The notes beneath the pieces are model-generated. The model ran no database searches, was not told the origin of the DNA, and saw only the letters and a list, made by a program, of their open reading frames with translations. From assembly GCA_963798015.1 (NCBI GenBank), contig CAWCSA010000013.1, positions 124,001 to 188,000 on the forward strand: a stretch of DNA of 64,000 bases, written 5' to 3'. Both the position numbers and the translations under genes were made by a program. Position 1 is the first letter of the stretch. The number at the start of each line of letters is the position of its first letter. The stretch is from Roseiarcus sp963798015 (GTDB lineage Bacteria > Pseudomonadota > Alphaproteobacteria > Rhizobiales > Beijerinckiaceae). Below are positions 44,593 through 52,845 of the stretch, piece after piece.

Positions 44593-44652
44593 TGTTGCGT
44601 TATGCCAGCGAACCGCGGCCTGCGCCAGCGCGGAGCGGGCGACCCCTTCCCG

Positions 44653-44991
44653 TCACAACGCCTCGTCGCCAGTCTCGGCGGTGCGGATGCGCATCGCTCG
44701 CTCGATCGGAAGAACAAAAATCTTGCCGTCGCCGATTTGACCAGTTCGCGCGGCGGCGCGGATCGCCTCGATCGTCGGCTCGACCTCATGGTCGCTGACC
44801 GCGATCTCGAGGCGCACTTTCGGCATGAAGGCGACGTTGTACTCCGAGCCGCGATAGATTTCGGTGTGGCCCTTCTGCCGGCCGTAGCCATTGGCCTCGC
44901 TAACCGTCATTCCCTTGACGCCCAGCCGATCGAGCGTGCTCCGCACCTCGTCCAGCTTGAACGGCTTGATGACCGCCAGGATGAGCTTCAT
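44653..44991 (-). CDS. glnK: Nitrogen regulatory protein PII
   Basis: PII proteins report nitrogen and energy status to GlnD, GlnE, NtrB or AmtB. The 112-residue product from the ATG at 44991 begins MKLILAVIKPFKLDEVRSTL. Its T-loop YGRQKGHTEIYRGSEYNVAF contains Tyr51, the uridylylation site, and it ends with the PII signature GKIFVLPIERAMRIRT. It is followed by hemW rather than by amtB or glnA, so the usual glnK-amtB pairing is broken here. An IS5-type element lies 169 bp upstream, possibly separating the gene from distal regulatory DNA. glnB and glnK cannot be told apart with certainty. Confidence 0.93.
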   Translation of the reverse strand: MKLILAVIKPFKLDEVRSTLDRLGVKGMTVSEANGYGRQKGHTEIYRGSEYNVAFMPKVRLEIAVSDHEVEPTIEAIRAAARTGQIGDGKIFVLPIERAMRIRTAETGDEAL

Positions 44992-45163
44992 GATCGCACG
45001 CCCTCGAAAGACACAAGTCTTGGGTCTTTCGCTATGCTGGCGAAGTCGCCCACGCAAGCGCGTAGTTGCACGCCGGCTCATGTTTCCTCCGCGATAACGT
45101 CGCCCCGAATGTCGCGACGGACGATGCAAAGCCGGCCATTGCGGATGATCTCAGCCAACCTAG

Positions 45164-46665
45164 CAGGGTGTTGAAGAAGTCTCTGGCCAGCGGGCTCGTG
45201 CTGTGATTTCTTCGCCATGGCTTTGGCGGAGGCGAATGGATGCGGGGCGGGGACGAGCGGTCGGGGTCGCTGTTCAGCTACGTCGATCTGGAAGCGCGGG
45301 TCGGCAAGGGCCACCCACTGCGGACGATTGGTGTGATCGTGAACGAGGCGCTTGGAGGGCTTTCGGGCGAGTTCTCGGCGCGCTACGCCCGGACGGGTCG
45401 ACCGTCGATCCCGCCCGAGAAGCTGCTGCGGGCGATGTTGTTGCAAGCGTTCTATTCGATCCGCTCGGAGCGGCAGTTGATGGAGCGGCTGGAGTTCGAC
45501 CTGCTGTTTCGCTGGTTCGTCGGCCTTGGCGTTGATGACACGGCCTGGGACCACTCGACGTTCTCCAAGAACCGCGAGCGGCTCCTTGAGGGCGACGTCG
45601 CGGCCAAGCTCTTGAGCGCGGTGCTGTCGCAGCCGCAGGTGAAGCGTTTGCTCAGCACGGATCATTTCTCGGTCGACGGCACGCTGGTCGAGGCGTGGGC
45701 GTCGATGAAGAGCTTTCGGCCGAAGGACGGCTCGGGCGATCCTCCGACGGCAGGCGGCGGGAGGAACCGCGAAGCGGATTTCCACGGCCAGAAGCGCTCA
45801 AACAAGACGCACGCTTCGACGACCGATCCGGAGGCGCGGCTTTATCGCAAGGGGCCCGGCAAGGAGGCCAAGCTCTGCTTCATGGGCCACGCGTTGATGG
45901 AGAACCGCAACGGCCTCGTCGTCGACGCCTGTCTGACCGAGGCCAACGGCCATGCCGAGCGGATCGCGGCGCTGCACATGATCGAGCCGCGGGCCGACCG
46001 GCCGAGACCGATCACGCTTGGCGCCGACAAGGCCTACGACGCCGAGGACTTCGTGAATGAACTGCGTTCGATGAACGCGACGCCGCACGTGGCGCAGAAC
46101 ACGAACGGCCGCTCTTCGGCGATCGACAACCGCACGACGCGGCACGTGGGCTATGGCGTAAGCCAACGCATCCGCAAGCGGATCGAGGAAGCTTTCGGCT
46201 GGATCAAGACGGTCGCAGGCCAGGATCGAACCAAGTTCCGCGGCCGCGAGCGCGTCGGATGGGCCTTCATCTTCGCGACAACCGCCTACAATCTGGTGCG
46301 GCTGACGAAGCTCATGGACGCCTCGGCGTGAAGGCGCCGGCCAACTGCCGCCTGATCGGCCGCTGGCGGATCGTCGAGGCGGACCTCCGGGATCGCACTC
46401 ATCTCGATCTCTGTGGCCCGGCGGCGCTGACGATCGCCCCGCAAGGCGGCGAAATCGCCTTCGGCGCCTTGGAGGCCGGTCTCGAAGTCGAATACGCGCG
46501 CGACTCGATCGGGTTTCGCTGGAACGGATGCGAAGAAGGCGATCAGGTCGAGGGCGAAGGAACCGCCGGACTCCTCGAAGACGGCACGATCGAGATCGAA
46601 TTCGCCTACCACAATGGCGATGAAGCCGTCCTTAAGGCGAAACGAGATACTTCTTCAACAGCCTG
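45164..46665 (+). mobile_element. IS5-superfamily insertion sequence with passenger gene, 1502 bp
   Basis: The ends are CAGGGTGTTGAAGAAGT (45164-45180) and its near-perfect reverse complement ACTTCTTCAACAGCCTG (46649-46665), with one mismatch. The direct repeat CTAG at 45160-45163 and 46666-46669 is the 4-bp target duplication. It carries a transposase gene and an overlapping second gene. The insertion lies between glnK and a palindromic repeat at 46673-46768. Confidence 0.92.
45240..46331 (+). CDS. IS5-family transposase
   Basis: A 363-residue DDE transposase. The N-terminal domain RTGRPSIPPEKLLRAMLLQA then FYSIRSERQLMERLEFDLLF is the usual IS5-type region. The core has LSTDHFSVDGTLVEAWAS (first Asp), ITLGADKAYDAEDFVNEL (second Asp) and the Y-(2)-R-(3)-E-(6)-K-like block RIRKRIEEAFGWIKTV. 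The ATG is at 45240, 76 bp inside the left end. Its stop overlaps the passenger gene start as GTGA at 46328. It seems intact, so the element may be active. Confidence 0.94.
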   Translation: MRGGDERSGSLFSYVDLEARVGKGHPLRTIGVIVNEALGGLSGEFSARYARTGRPSIPPEKLLRAMLLQAFYSIRSERQLMERLEFDLLFRWFVGLGVDDTAWDHSTFSKNRERLLEGDVAAKLLSAVLSQPQVKRLLSTDHFSVDGTLVEAWASMKSFRPKDGSGDPPTAGGGRNREADFHGQKRSNKTHASTTDPEARLYRKGPGKEAKLCFMGHALMENRNGLVVDACLTEANGHAERIAALHMIEPRADRPRPITLGADKAYDAEDFVNELRSMNATPHVAQNTNGRSSAIDNRTTRHVGYGVSQRIRKRIEEAFGWIKTVAGQDRTKFRGRERVGWAFIFATTAYNLVRLTKLMDASA

Positions 46666-46669
46666 CTAG
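46328..46669 (+). CDS. IS-borne passenger protein of unknown function
   Basis: A 113-residue protein from a GTG overlapping the transposase stop. The sequence ANCRLIGRWRIVEADLRDRT and AALTIAPQGGEIAFGALEAG, then an acidic GFRWNGCEEGDQVEGEGTAG and IEIEFAYHNGDEAVLKAKRD, looks like a compact beta-rich domain. It is not a second transposase subunit. The last codons are TGC TAG: the C and the stop TAG come from the CTAG target duplication, so the frame closes only after insertion. I do not recognise a function. The overlap implies that it is made together with the transposase. Confidence 0.78.
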   Translation: MKAPANCRLIGRWRIVEADLRDRTHLDLCGPAALTIAPQGGEIAFGALEAGLEVEYARDSIGFRWNGCEEGDQVEGEGTAGLLEDGTIEIEFAYHNGDEAVLKAKRDTSSTAC

Positions 46670-46672
46670 AGC

Positions 46673-46768
46673 CGTCATTGCGAGCGTGAGCCAGAGCAAA
46701 CCAGGAGTCGTCGGGCGCCCTGGCGCCTCTGGATCGCCGCGTCGGCCTTCGGCCGCATCGCGATGACG
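46673..46768. repeat. Palindromic intergenic repeat (CGTCATTGCGA type)
   Basis: The outer arms CGTCATTGCGA (46673-46683) and TCGCGATGACG (46758-46768) are inverted with one mismatch. The interior contains further pairs (GGCGCCCTGGCGCC; GGCCTTCGGCC). Repeats with this arm sequence are scattered through many alphaproteobacterial genomes, as I recall. Only one copy was noticed in this window, next to the IS5-type element. Confidence 0.6.
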
Positions 46769-46804
46769 GCGATTTAAGACGGATCGCATTCCGCCCGAGC
46801 GAGA

Positions 46805-48649
46805 TCACTCGCCATTCGCCTTCAGGCGTGCCTTGGGGAAATAGAGTCCCGCCAATCGCCGGTCCCACCACCGGCCGGCCTCATGGTCGTTTCCGGCATA
46901 CGTGTACTCGTAAAACTCTGCCCGCACATAGGTCGGCGGCCTGTCGGGAAAAGGATTCCTTTCCAAGAGTCCGGTCACCGACGGTTCGTTTTCCAAAAGG
47001 CGCTCGAGAAAGCGCGAAAACCACGGCACTCGTTGCGCGTCATCGAGCGCGGCGAACCACATCTGCCAGTCGAGCCGAGGCTGATGAGGGATGTTCCATG
47101 GGGGACGGCGCATGACGTCGCCGGGCTTGTAGCGGAATTCGTATTCGCGCCACTGCACGCCGTCGTCGGACCCCTCGACGATGATCTCGTCGCGGGTCGT
47201 GGTCATGACCGAGAACAAGCCATACGGGCTCACGATATGGAACGGCTCGAAGAGGTCATCGATCGCCAGCGCCGACCCAGGCGGGCTGCCGCCGAATCGC
47301 TCGTCCATCTGGATGAGGCTTAAGAACACCATCATGAGCGCGACTGCGTTGACGCAGATCGTCACCGCCCGTAGCGGCTCCTGACTTTGCGCTGCCGGCA
47401 TGAGCCTGAGGAGGCGGATAGGCGCGATCCGTCGCAATGCCGCGTCGTCCAACAGCGGCAGGCAGAGCAACATGGTTTGAAGATTGAACCAATTGTAGTT
47501 TCCGGTCAGGAGAATGCAGCCTTGCAGCAGAAGAATGCCGAACCCGGCGGCAAATCGTAATCGCCGCGGGAAGAAGATCAGGAACGGCAGCACGAGTTCG
47601 ACGACAAACATGGCTCCGGCTGCGGCCTTCAATGAGCCTGCCGGCAGCTGTGCGGCGTACCACGCAAGCGGCGTCGGCAGCGGCTGCGTCAGAAAATGGT
47701 AGCTGAGCGCTGAGAGATTCCGCCAATTGGGATCGCCGCTGATCAGCTTGACGACACCCGACATGAACACGAAGCGGAACAAGAGCCAGCGCGCGAGCCA
47801 AACGCCCGTGGTCGGCCTGAAGCTCATCACGAGCGCGACGACAGCCGTTTCCAGAAGGAACGTATCCCACTGGAAGTTCATGAATGTCTGCCCGGCGTGG
47901 AGCAGCGAGAGATAAAGCGCGTAGATCAGAACAAGACTGAGCCGCGGGAGCAGATTGAAAACCAGCATGAGCGACAAGCCAGCTCCAGCCCAGCACACCG
48001 ACCGAATGGCGAGATCACCGTCGTTCAGCCAGAACACCATCGGCATGAGAACGAAGCGCTCCGGTCCGAGGCGGGGGGCCAGAGCGTCGACCAGTTCGGA
48101 CAGCGGCAGGATGCCGTGGCTGCCGATGAGTCCTTGCGCCTGCACAGCGAAGGAGACGAAGGCGAAAAGGGTTATGAGCCCGAATAGGCGAAGGAACAGG
48201 ATCGAGACCAGCTCGTAGCGCGGCGGCTCGTGGCCCCTACCCCACAACATGAGGCTGGCGCGGTAGAAGGCCGGGCGGCGCTTGGCGATAAAGGCATAGG
48301 CGCGTTCTGAGACTGGCGCGAAACCGGGCAGGGTGCGGTAGAGAGTGAGCCAGAACCCCTTGCCGTGCGCATGGGCGAGCGTCAGGAAACTGGCCTCGGC
48401 GCCGCTGGCGCGCTCGCCGTCGGGCCCAATGAATTGCACCGCGCGCTGGAATTCGGCTTCAGGGATTGTCGGGTATTGCGCTAGGACCTGCTGATAAGGT
48501 CGGTATTCAACGCTCTCGCCGGTCAGTTTCTGCCAATAGCGCGCCCAATAGCCGCAGAAGCCGCAATCGCCGTCATAGATGAGCTGGGGCCGCACGCTGG
48601 CTGGCCTTTCAGCGGGATCGACGGACTGATCTCCGAATACCTCTTGCAC
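46805..48649 (-). CDS. DCC thiol-disulfide domain fused to lipase maturation factor-like membrane protein
   Basis: A 614-residue fusion. Residues about 22-125 are a DCC/DUF393 domain (LIYDGDCGFCGYWARYW, with C29-x2-C32). From about 145 a polytopic membrane region resembling lipase maturation factor follows (VSILFLRLFGLITLFAFVSF, HAGQTFMNFQWDTFLLETAV, LLFRFVFMSGVVKLISGDPN). A soluble C-terminal domain ends it (PPWNIPHQPRLDWQMWFAAL). LMF proteins help fold secreted lipases in animals; the bacterial role is unclear. The fused thiol domain suggests disulfide-linked membrane work. No lipase gene is adjacent. Confidence 0.88.
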   Translation of the reverse strand: MQEVFGDQSVDPAERPASVRPQLIYDGDCGFCGYWARYWQKLTGESVEYRPYQQVLAQYPTIPEAEFQRAVQFIGPDGERASGAEASFLTLAHAHGKGFWLTLYRTLPGFAPVSERAYAFIAKRRPAFYRASLMLWGRGHEPPRYELVSILFLRLFGLITLFAFVSFAVQAQGLIGSHGILPLSELVDALAPRLGPERFVLMPMVFWLNDGDLAIRSVCWAGAGLSLMLVFNLLPRLSLVLIYALYLSLLHAGQTFMNFQWDTFLLETAVVALVMSFRPTTGVWLARWLLFRFVFMSGVVKLISGDPNWRNLSALSYHFLTQPLPTPLAWYAAQLPAGSLKAAAGAMFVVELVLPFLIFFPRRLRFAAGFGILLLQGCILLTGNYNWFNLQTMLLCLPLLDDAALRRIAPIRLLRLMPAAQSQEPLRAVTICVNAVALMMVFLSLIQMDERFGGSPPGSALAIDDLFEPFHIVSPYGLFSVMTTTRDEIIVEGSDDGVQWREYEFRYKPGDVMRRPPWNIPHQPRLDWQMWFAALDDAQRVPWFSRFLERLLENEPSVTGLLERNPFPDRPPTYVRAEFYEYTYAGNDHEAGRWWDRRLAGLYFPKARLKANGE

Positions 48650-48791
48650 GACATCACGACGGTTAGCGCAGGCTCAGTTCGTCAGCCGCTGGTCTGACAT
48701 CTTTGACCAGCGGTCGATATCGCGCATCGACCGCCTGCTTGTGGGCTCCGCCGCCATGCGGCGAAATTAGACTAAGCCTTTTGTCTAGCGC

Positions 48792-49259
48792 TTACCTCTC
48801 GAGATCAGCCAAAGTCGGCATGCGGCCGTTCGGCGTCATATGGTTGATGATCTGCGGCAGCACAGACGAAAGCTGGCTCAGCAATTCTTGCTGGCTCATA
48901 CCAGTGCGCTGCGAAAGTTCGGCAAGCACATTTTGGCCGAGCGCCGAGCCAAGCTGCCCGGGTGGAACCGGTTCATTCGGACCCTGGCCAACCCAGGAAT
49001 TGACCTGCGGCGCCACGCCGCCCGCGGTGAGCTTGCCGATGAGGTCGGTGAGGCCGCCGAGAATGCTGCCAGCCGGCGCATTCGTAGGCACGGGCTGAGC
49101 AGGCGGGGGCGCGATTCGCCCGGGCGTAGGGGCCGGCGCCGGCGCGGAGCTGCCGCCAAACATCTTGCCGAGAATCAGTGCGCCGACGGCGACCGCGATC
49201 GGCGTCGCCAGATTGCCGCCCGGAACCGCATTCTTCATCGCGTCGTCAAAGGAAGCCAT
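48792..49259 (-). CDS. YidB family protein (DUF937-like)
   Basis: A 155-residue protein resembling YidB. The N-terminal MASFDDAMKNAVPGGNLATP and a glycine/alanine hydrophobic stretch (AVAVGALILGKMFGG) are followed by a Pro/Ala linker of about residues 38-62. The conserved C-terminal domain is SILGGLTDLIGKLTAGGVAP then QVNSWVGQGPNEPV, ending NHMTPNGRMPTLADL. The role of YidB is unknown. It is divergent from the GlsB-like gene at 49421. Confidence 0.85.
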   Translation of the reverse strand: MASFDDAMKNAVPGGNLATPIAVAVGALILGKMFGGSSAPAPAPTPGRIAPPPAQPVPTNAPAGSILGGLTDLIGKLTAGGVAPQVNSWVGQGPNEPVPPGQLGSALGQNVLAELSQRTGMSQQELLSQLSSVLPQIINHMTPNGRMPTLADLER

Positions 49260-49420
49260 CGTTGTCTCCTCACCTTAAATCCAAATCGCAAAAAGCCTCT
49301 GCTTCGACCACAGCCTAACACCGCAATTCGAAGACCTGACGACCAAGACTATCGGCTTGCGTTTTCCGCGTCCATACCGCACATTCCCCCGGCGACGGAC
49401 GGCGCGCGGGAGGCTACGAC

Positions 49421-49672
49421 ATGGGCATATTGAGCTGGATCATTCTGGGCCTGATCGCCGGTTTCATCGCCAGCAAGATTGTCAACAAGACCGGCTCTGG
49501 CATGACGATGGATATCGCGCTCGGCGTCGTCGGCGCCATCGTCGGCGGATTTCTGGCGAGCTTTATGGGGATCGGCGGGGTCACAGGCGTGAATATCGGG
49601 AGCATCATCATCGCAGTCATCGGCGCGGTGGTTGTGCTGCTGATCTATCGTGCGGTCGCCGCCCGCGCCTGA
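49421..49672 (+). CDS. GlsB/YeaQ/YmgE family stress-response membrane protein
   Basis: An 83-residue, very hydrophobic protein with three transmembrane stretches and the glycine-zipper signature IILGLIAGFIASKIVNKTGS, then ALGVVGAIVGGFLASFMGIG. This family (formerly transglycosylase-associated proteins) is induced by stress in several bacteria, with no biochemical function known. The ATG at 49421 follows GGGAGG. It converges on moaE with only 8 bp between the stops. Confidence 0.9.
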   Translation: MGILSWIILGLIAGFIASKIVNKTGSGMTMDIALGVVGAIVGGFLASFMGIGGVTGVNIGSIIIAVIGAVVVLLIYRAVAARA

Positions 49673-49680
49673 GTGAACCA

Positions 49681-50145
49681 TCAGTCGGCGGCGGCGCTCC
49701 AGCGTGCCGCCGAACGATCGTCTTCCGGTTTGGACTCGACCCAGCCCTCGACAGCGCCGTCGCTGCGTATCGCGCGCTTCCAGAACGGCGCGCGGGTCTT
49801 GAGGTAATCCATCAGCATTTCGGCCGCCGCGAACGCCGCCCCACGATGCGCGGCGGCGACCGCGACGAAAACGATCCGCTCGCCCGGCGCGACGCGGCCA
49901 TGGCGATGGATTATGGTCGCGCCCACAAGCGGCCAGCGCGCCTCGGCCTCACTCGCCACGCGCGCGATCTCTTCCTCGACCATGCCGGGATAATGCTCGA
50001 GCTCGAGCGCGGCGAGCGAGCCGCCCTCGTCCCGGCAGTGGCCGACAAAGCTCACGACTGCGCCGACGTCAGTTCGCCCCTGCGTAAGCGCTTCGGCCTC
50101 CGCGCCCGGGTCGAAATCCTCTTGTTGGACGCGGACTGTCGCCAT
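49681..50145 (-). CDS. moaE: Molybdopterin synthase catalytic subunit
   Basis: MoaE inserts dithiolene sulfur from MoaD thiocarboxylate into cyclic pyranopterin monophosphate. The 154 residues include GAVVSFVGHCRDEGGSLAAL, LELEHYPGMVEEEIARVASE, IIHRHGRVAPGERIVFVAVA and the catalytic lysine region MDYLKTRAPFWKRA. It follows moaD by 5 bp, so the two are one unit, and pgsA precedes both. The pathway would supply the cofactor for the oxidoreductase at 7078-9165. Confidence 0.95.
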   Translation of the reverse strand: MATVRVQQEDFDPGAEAEALTQGRTDVGAVVSFVGHCRDEGGSLAALELEHYPGMVEEEIARVASEAEARWPLVGATIIHRHGRVAPGERIVFVAVAAAHRGAAFAAAEMLMDYLKTRAPFWKRAIRSDGAVEGWVESKPEDDRSAARWSAAAD

Positions 50146-50150
50146 CGCTT

Positions 50151-50402
50151 TCAGCCGCCGGTCATCGGCGGAAAGAACGCCACTTCCTTCACCCCCGCGA
50201 TGGAAGCATCGCTGCGGGCGTGAACCCGATCGAGAGCGGCGCGAACGGCTGCGGGTTTGTCGAACGCCCGCGCGTAGCCCTCGCCGCGATCACGGAGCCA
50301 GGCGATAAGGTCGCCGACTGTCTCCACCGTCGGAGGCGGATTGAGCTCTTCCTCGGCCGCACCGACACGTTCGCGCACCCAGGCGAAATAAAGCGCCTTC
50401 AT
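50151..50402 (-). CDS. moaD: Molybdopterin synthase sulfur-carrier subunit
   Basis: An 83-residue ubiquitin-fold sulfur carrier ending in the required Gly-Gly (FFPPMTGG), which is activated by MoeB/MoaZ and thiocarboxylated. The start MKALYFAWVRERVGAAEEEL and the ASIAGVKEVAFFPP end are characteristic. It lies between pgsA (7 bp upstream) and moaE, an order common in alphaproteobacteria. Confidence 0.94.
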   Translation of the reverse strand: MKALYFAWVRERVGAAEEELNPPPTVETVGDLIAWLRDRGEGYARAFDKPAAVRAALDRVHARSDASIAGVKEVAFFPPMTGG

Positions 50403-50409
50403 TCTCGTC

Positions 50410-51021
50410 TCATTCGTCCCCGGCGTGGTCGTAGCTCGCCTTCATATAGTCCCAGCCAGTATAGAGCGTTACTATGGCTGCGATCCACAACAGCACAATC
50501 CCGGTTGTTATCGATCCCGGAAACACGGATTCTCCGGCTGGCCCGGCGATCAGAAAAGCCAGCGCGATGAATTGTACGGTGGTCTTCCACTTGGCGAGCG
50601 CGGTAACCGGCAGCGGAACCCTGAGCTCCGCCAGATACTCACGCAAGCCCGAGACCAGGATTTCCCGGCAAAGTATGACGATCGCCGCCCATAGCGTGAG
50701 GCCCGAAATGGTCCGGTCGGCGGCGAGCACCAGGATCACCGCGGAGACGAGAAGCTTATCGGCGATCGGGTCCAGCATTCTTCCGAGCGAAGACTGTTGC
50801 GACCACGCGCGCGCCAAATAGCCGTCGAAAAAGTCGCTAATCCCGGCGGCGATGAAGATCGCGAGCGCCGTCCATCGCGCCCATGGCTCATCCGGCCAGA
50901 ACAAAAGCCCGGCGACAAGCGGGACCGCCGCGACCCGCGCGTAGGTCAGAATATTGGGCAGAGACCAATTTCGGCTAATCGGTCGGGCGGTCGAAGAAAC
51001 CATTTGCGATGCAGCAGACAT
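50410..51021 (-). CDS. pgsA: CDP-diacylglycerol-glycerol-3-phosphate 3-phosphatidyltransferase
   Basis: PgsA makes phosphatidylglycerol phosphate in the inner membrane. The ATG at 51021 gives 203 residues; the frame is open to 51180 but overlaps the divergent upp start. The catalytic signature is complete: SDFFDGYLARAWSQQSSLGR, then MLDPIADKLLVSAV. The family opening LPNILTYARVAAVPLVAGLL and VILCREILVSGLREYLAELR are also present. It heads a pgsA-moaD-moaE unit. The paralogue at 3168 is shorter and more divergent. Confidence 0.95.
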   Translation of the reverse strand: MSAASQMVSSTARPISRNWSLPNILTYARVAAVPLVAGLLFWPDEPWARWTALAIFIAAGISDFFDGYLARAWSQQSSLGRMLDPIADKLLVSAVILVLAADRTISGLTLWAAIVILCREILVSGLREYLAELRVPLPVTALAKWKTTVQFIALAFLIAGPAGESVFPGSITTGIVLLWIAAIVTLYTGWDYMKASYDHAGDE

Positions 51022-51178
51022 CGTGCCTGTTCGCTCGTCAATAGCGCCTGTAAGGCCCTGGCGCCATCGCGGCGTCGTCAGACCTCGCCGACAAAGCTGG
51101 GGACGATGGCGCGCACGCCGGCCCGCCGGCCCAACTTCGTTTAATGTCAAAGTCTTCCTCGTCACCAGGACCTCGCTC

Positions 51179-51808
51179 ATGTCGAATGTTCATGTCGTCG
51201 CCCATCCGCTGGTGCAGCACAAACTGACGCTGATGCGTGACAAGACCGTGTCAACCAAGGGCTTCCGGCAGCTCATGAACGAGATCGGCATGTTGCTCGC
51301 CTACGAGGTGACGCGCGATCTGCCGCTCGAGGTGGTCGAGGTGGAAACGCCCCTCACGAAGACCATGGCGCCGACCATCGCCGGCAAGAAGCTGGTGTTT
51401 GCGCCGATTTTGCGCGCCGGCGTCGGATTTCTCGACGGGATGCTTAATCTGGTGCCGAGCGCCCGGGTCGCCCATATCGGGCTCTATCGCGACCCCCATA
51501 CGCTCGAGGCGGTAGAGTATTATTTCAAGGCCCCGGCGGACGTGGCCGACCGGTTGGTCATCGTGATGGACCCGATGCTCGCGACCGCAAATTCAGCGGT
51601 CGCCGCGATCGACCGCCTCAAGCGGCGTGGGGTCAGGGACATCCGCTTCGTCTGCCTTCTCGCCGCGCCCGAAGGAATCGAACGGCTGACCAAGGCGCAT
51701 CCCGAGGTGCAAATCTGGACCGCGGCGGTGGACGAACGGCTCGACGACCACGGCTACATCGTTCCGGGCCTCGGCGACGCGGGCGATCGCATGTTCGGCA
51801 CGAAATAG
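51179..51808 (+). CDS. upp: Uracil phosphoribosyltransferase
   Basis: Upp salvages uracil to UMP with PRPP. The 209-residue product from the ATG at 51179 (MSNVHVVAHPLVQHKLTLMR) has family length. The sequence includes ILRAGVGFLDGMLNLVPSAR, the PRPP loop VMDPMLATANSAVAAIDRLK, and the C-terminal uracil-binding GYIVPGLGDAGDRMFGT. It diverges from pgsA. The start region contains a shared promoter zone (51022-51178). Confidence 0.97.
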   Translation: MSNVHVVAHPLVQHKLTLMRDKTVSTKGFRQLMNEIGMLLAYEVTRDLPLEVVEVETPLTKTMAPTIAGKKLVFAPILRAGVGFLDGMLNLVPSARVAHIGLYRDPHTLEAVEYYFKAPADVADRLVIVMDPMLATANSAVAAIDRLKRRGVRDIRFVCLLAAPEGIERLTKAHPEVQIWTAAVDERLDDHGYIVPGLGDAGDRMFGTK

Positions 51809-51887
51809 AAGCGCCGAGCGCTCCCGCGCCCGCGCCACGCGGCCTGGAGGGAACCGGTGATGCAGGGCCGAGTTTGACAGCGATTTC

Positions 51888-52295
51888 TTACTTGCGGCGC
51901 CGGCGCTGCTGGCCAAGGCCCATCTGCTTCGCCAGAGCCGAGCGCGCCTTGGCGTAGGCGGGAGCGACCATGGGATAGTCAGACGGAAGACCCCACTTCT
52001 CGCGATACTCTTCCGGCGACAGATTGTATTGGGTCCGCAAATGCCGTTTCAACGACTTGAATTTACGACCGTCCTCCAAGCAGATGATGTAATCGCTCGT
52101 AATCGACTTCTTCGGCGGGACGGCGGGCTTTGCTGCCTCGACTACGACCGGCAGCGCTCCAGTCGAGACACGGACGAGGGCTGCGTGAACGTCGCTAAGA
52201 AGCGACGGCAACTCACTCGACGGTACGGAATTGTTCGACACATAAGCCGATACTATCTCCGCGGCGAGTTCTATGTGGTTCGTGGAATCGCTCAT
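51888..52295 (-). CDS. mucR: MucR/Ros family zinc-finger transcriptional regulator
   Basis: A 135-residue regulator of the alphaproteobacterial MucR/Ros family, which controls exopolysaccharide, motility and cell-cycle genes by binding AT-rich DNA. The N-terminal part is an oligomerisation region (LAAEIVSAYVSNNSVPSSEL). The DNA-binding part is DYIICLEDGRKFKSLKRHLR followed by TQYNLSPEEYREKWGLPSDY. The finger has C-L-E-D rather than C-x2-C and Gln where the second His may stand. Such variants are known to fold with altered or no zinc ligation. It could regulate the glycan cluster, but no direct link is visible. Confidence 0.93.
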   Translation of the reverse strand: MSDSTNHIELAAEIVSAYVSNNSVPSSELPSLLSDVHAALVRVSTGALPVVVEAAKPAVPPKKSITSDYIICLEDGRKFKSLKRHLRTQYNLSPEEYREKWGLPSDYPMVAPAYAKARSALAKQMGLGQQRRRRK

Positions 52296-52845
52296 TGTTA
52301 ACGTTACTCCAGTAAGCTGCCTACGGAAAGAGCGCCCTGTTGGCGATCATCTTCAGGCCATTGTCTGCTCATCCGATTACGAGGAGCATTCCTCATTCTT
52401 TGTCGCCTGTGCGACTTGGGGCGACCGCCACATAGCGCAAAAGAAAACATAGCACAAGACAAGATACGATAACATCAACTTGGCCACCGGTGGAGACTGG
52501 CTGAATACTCACATTGAGCTGGTTGAGGGAAGCTGAAATGATATAAAAAAACTACTGCCTTCACTTGACAGACAGCAATTAACGTGCCGCAAGCGATTTG
52601 ACCGAATCATCGCGACCCGTTTCCTCGATCGCGGCGAGTCCACGCGAAAGCTTGCGCTGCCGCGTAACTGCAGGCCCTGAACAATCGCGGACTTGATTCG
52701 TCGCGGCAGGCGCCCCGCTCATCTGCGCGGCTGCTTTGCGCACAATGATCGAGCCAAAGAATATGACGGGCCGAGGATGCCATCGGCGCTTAAAGCGACT
52801 ATATGCGGCTTGCCGATCCAGTTCATTGGCGCCGCGTGAGTTCCA
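52296..52845. other. Divergent intergenic region between mucR and Atm1-like exporter
   Basis: A 550-bp gap between divergent genes. Part of it (about 52430-52560) is clearly more AT-rich than its surroundings (AAAAGAAAACATAGCACAAG; ATGATATAAAAAAACTACTG). This would suit MucR autoregulation, because MucR proteins favour AT-rich upstream DNA. An open frame on the minus strand at 52579-52857 overlaps the exporter start and has no known features, so I do not call it. No terminator or repeat is clear. Confidence 0.45.

Noticed and set aside
46328..46669. Reading the IS5 passenger ORF as a host gene next to the IS
   Set aside because: It overlaps the transposase stop and lies entirely within the terminal repeats except for its stop codon, so it belongs to the element.
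46673..46768. Start of a CRISPR-like array beside the IS5-type element
   Set aside because: It is a single palindromic repeat with no regular spacers.
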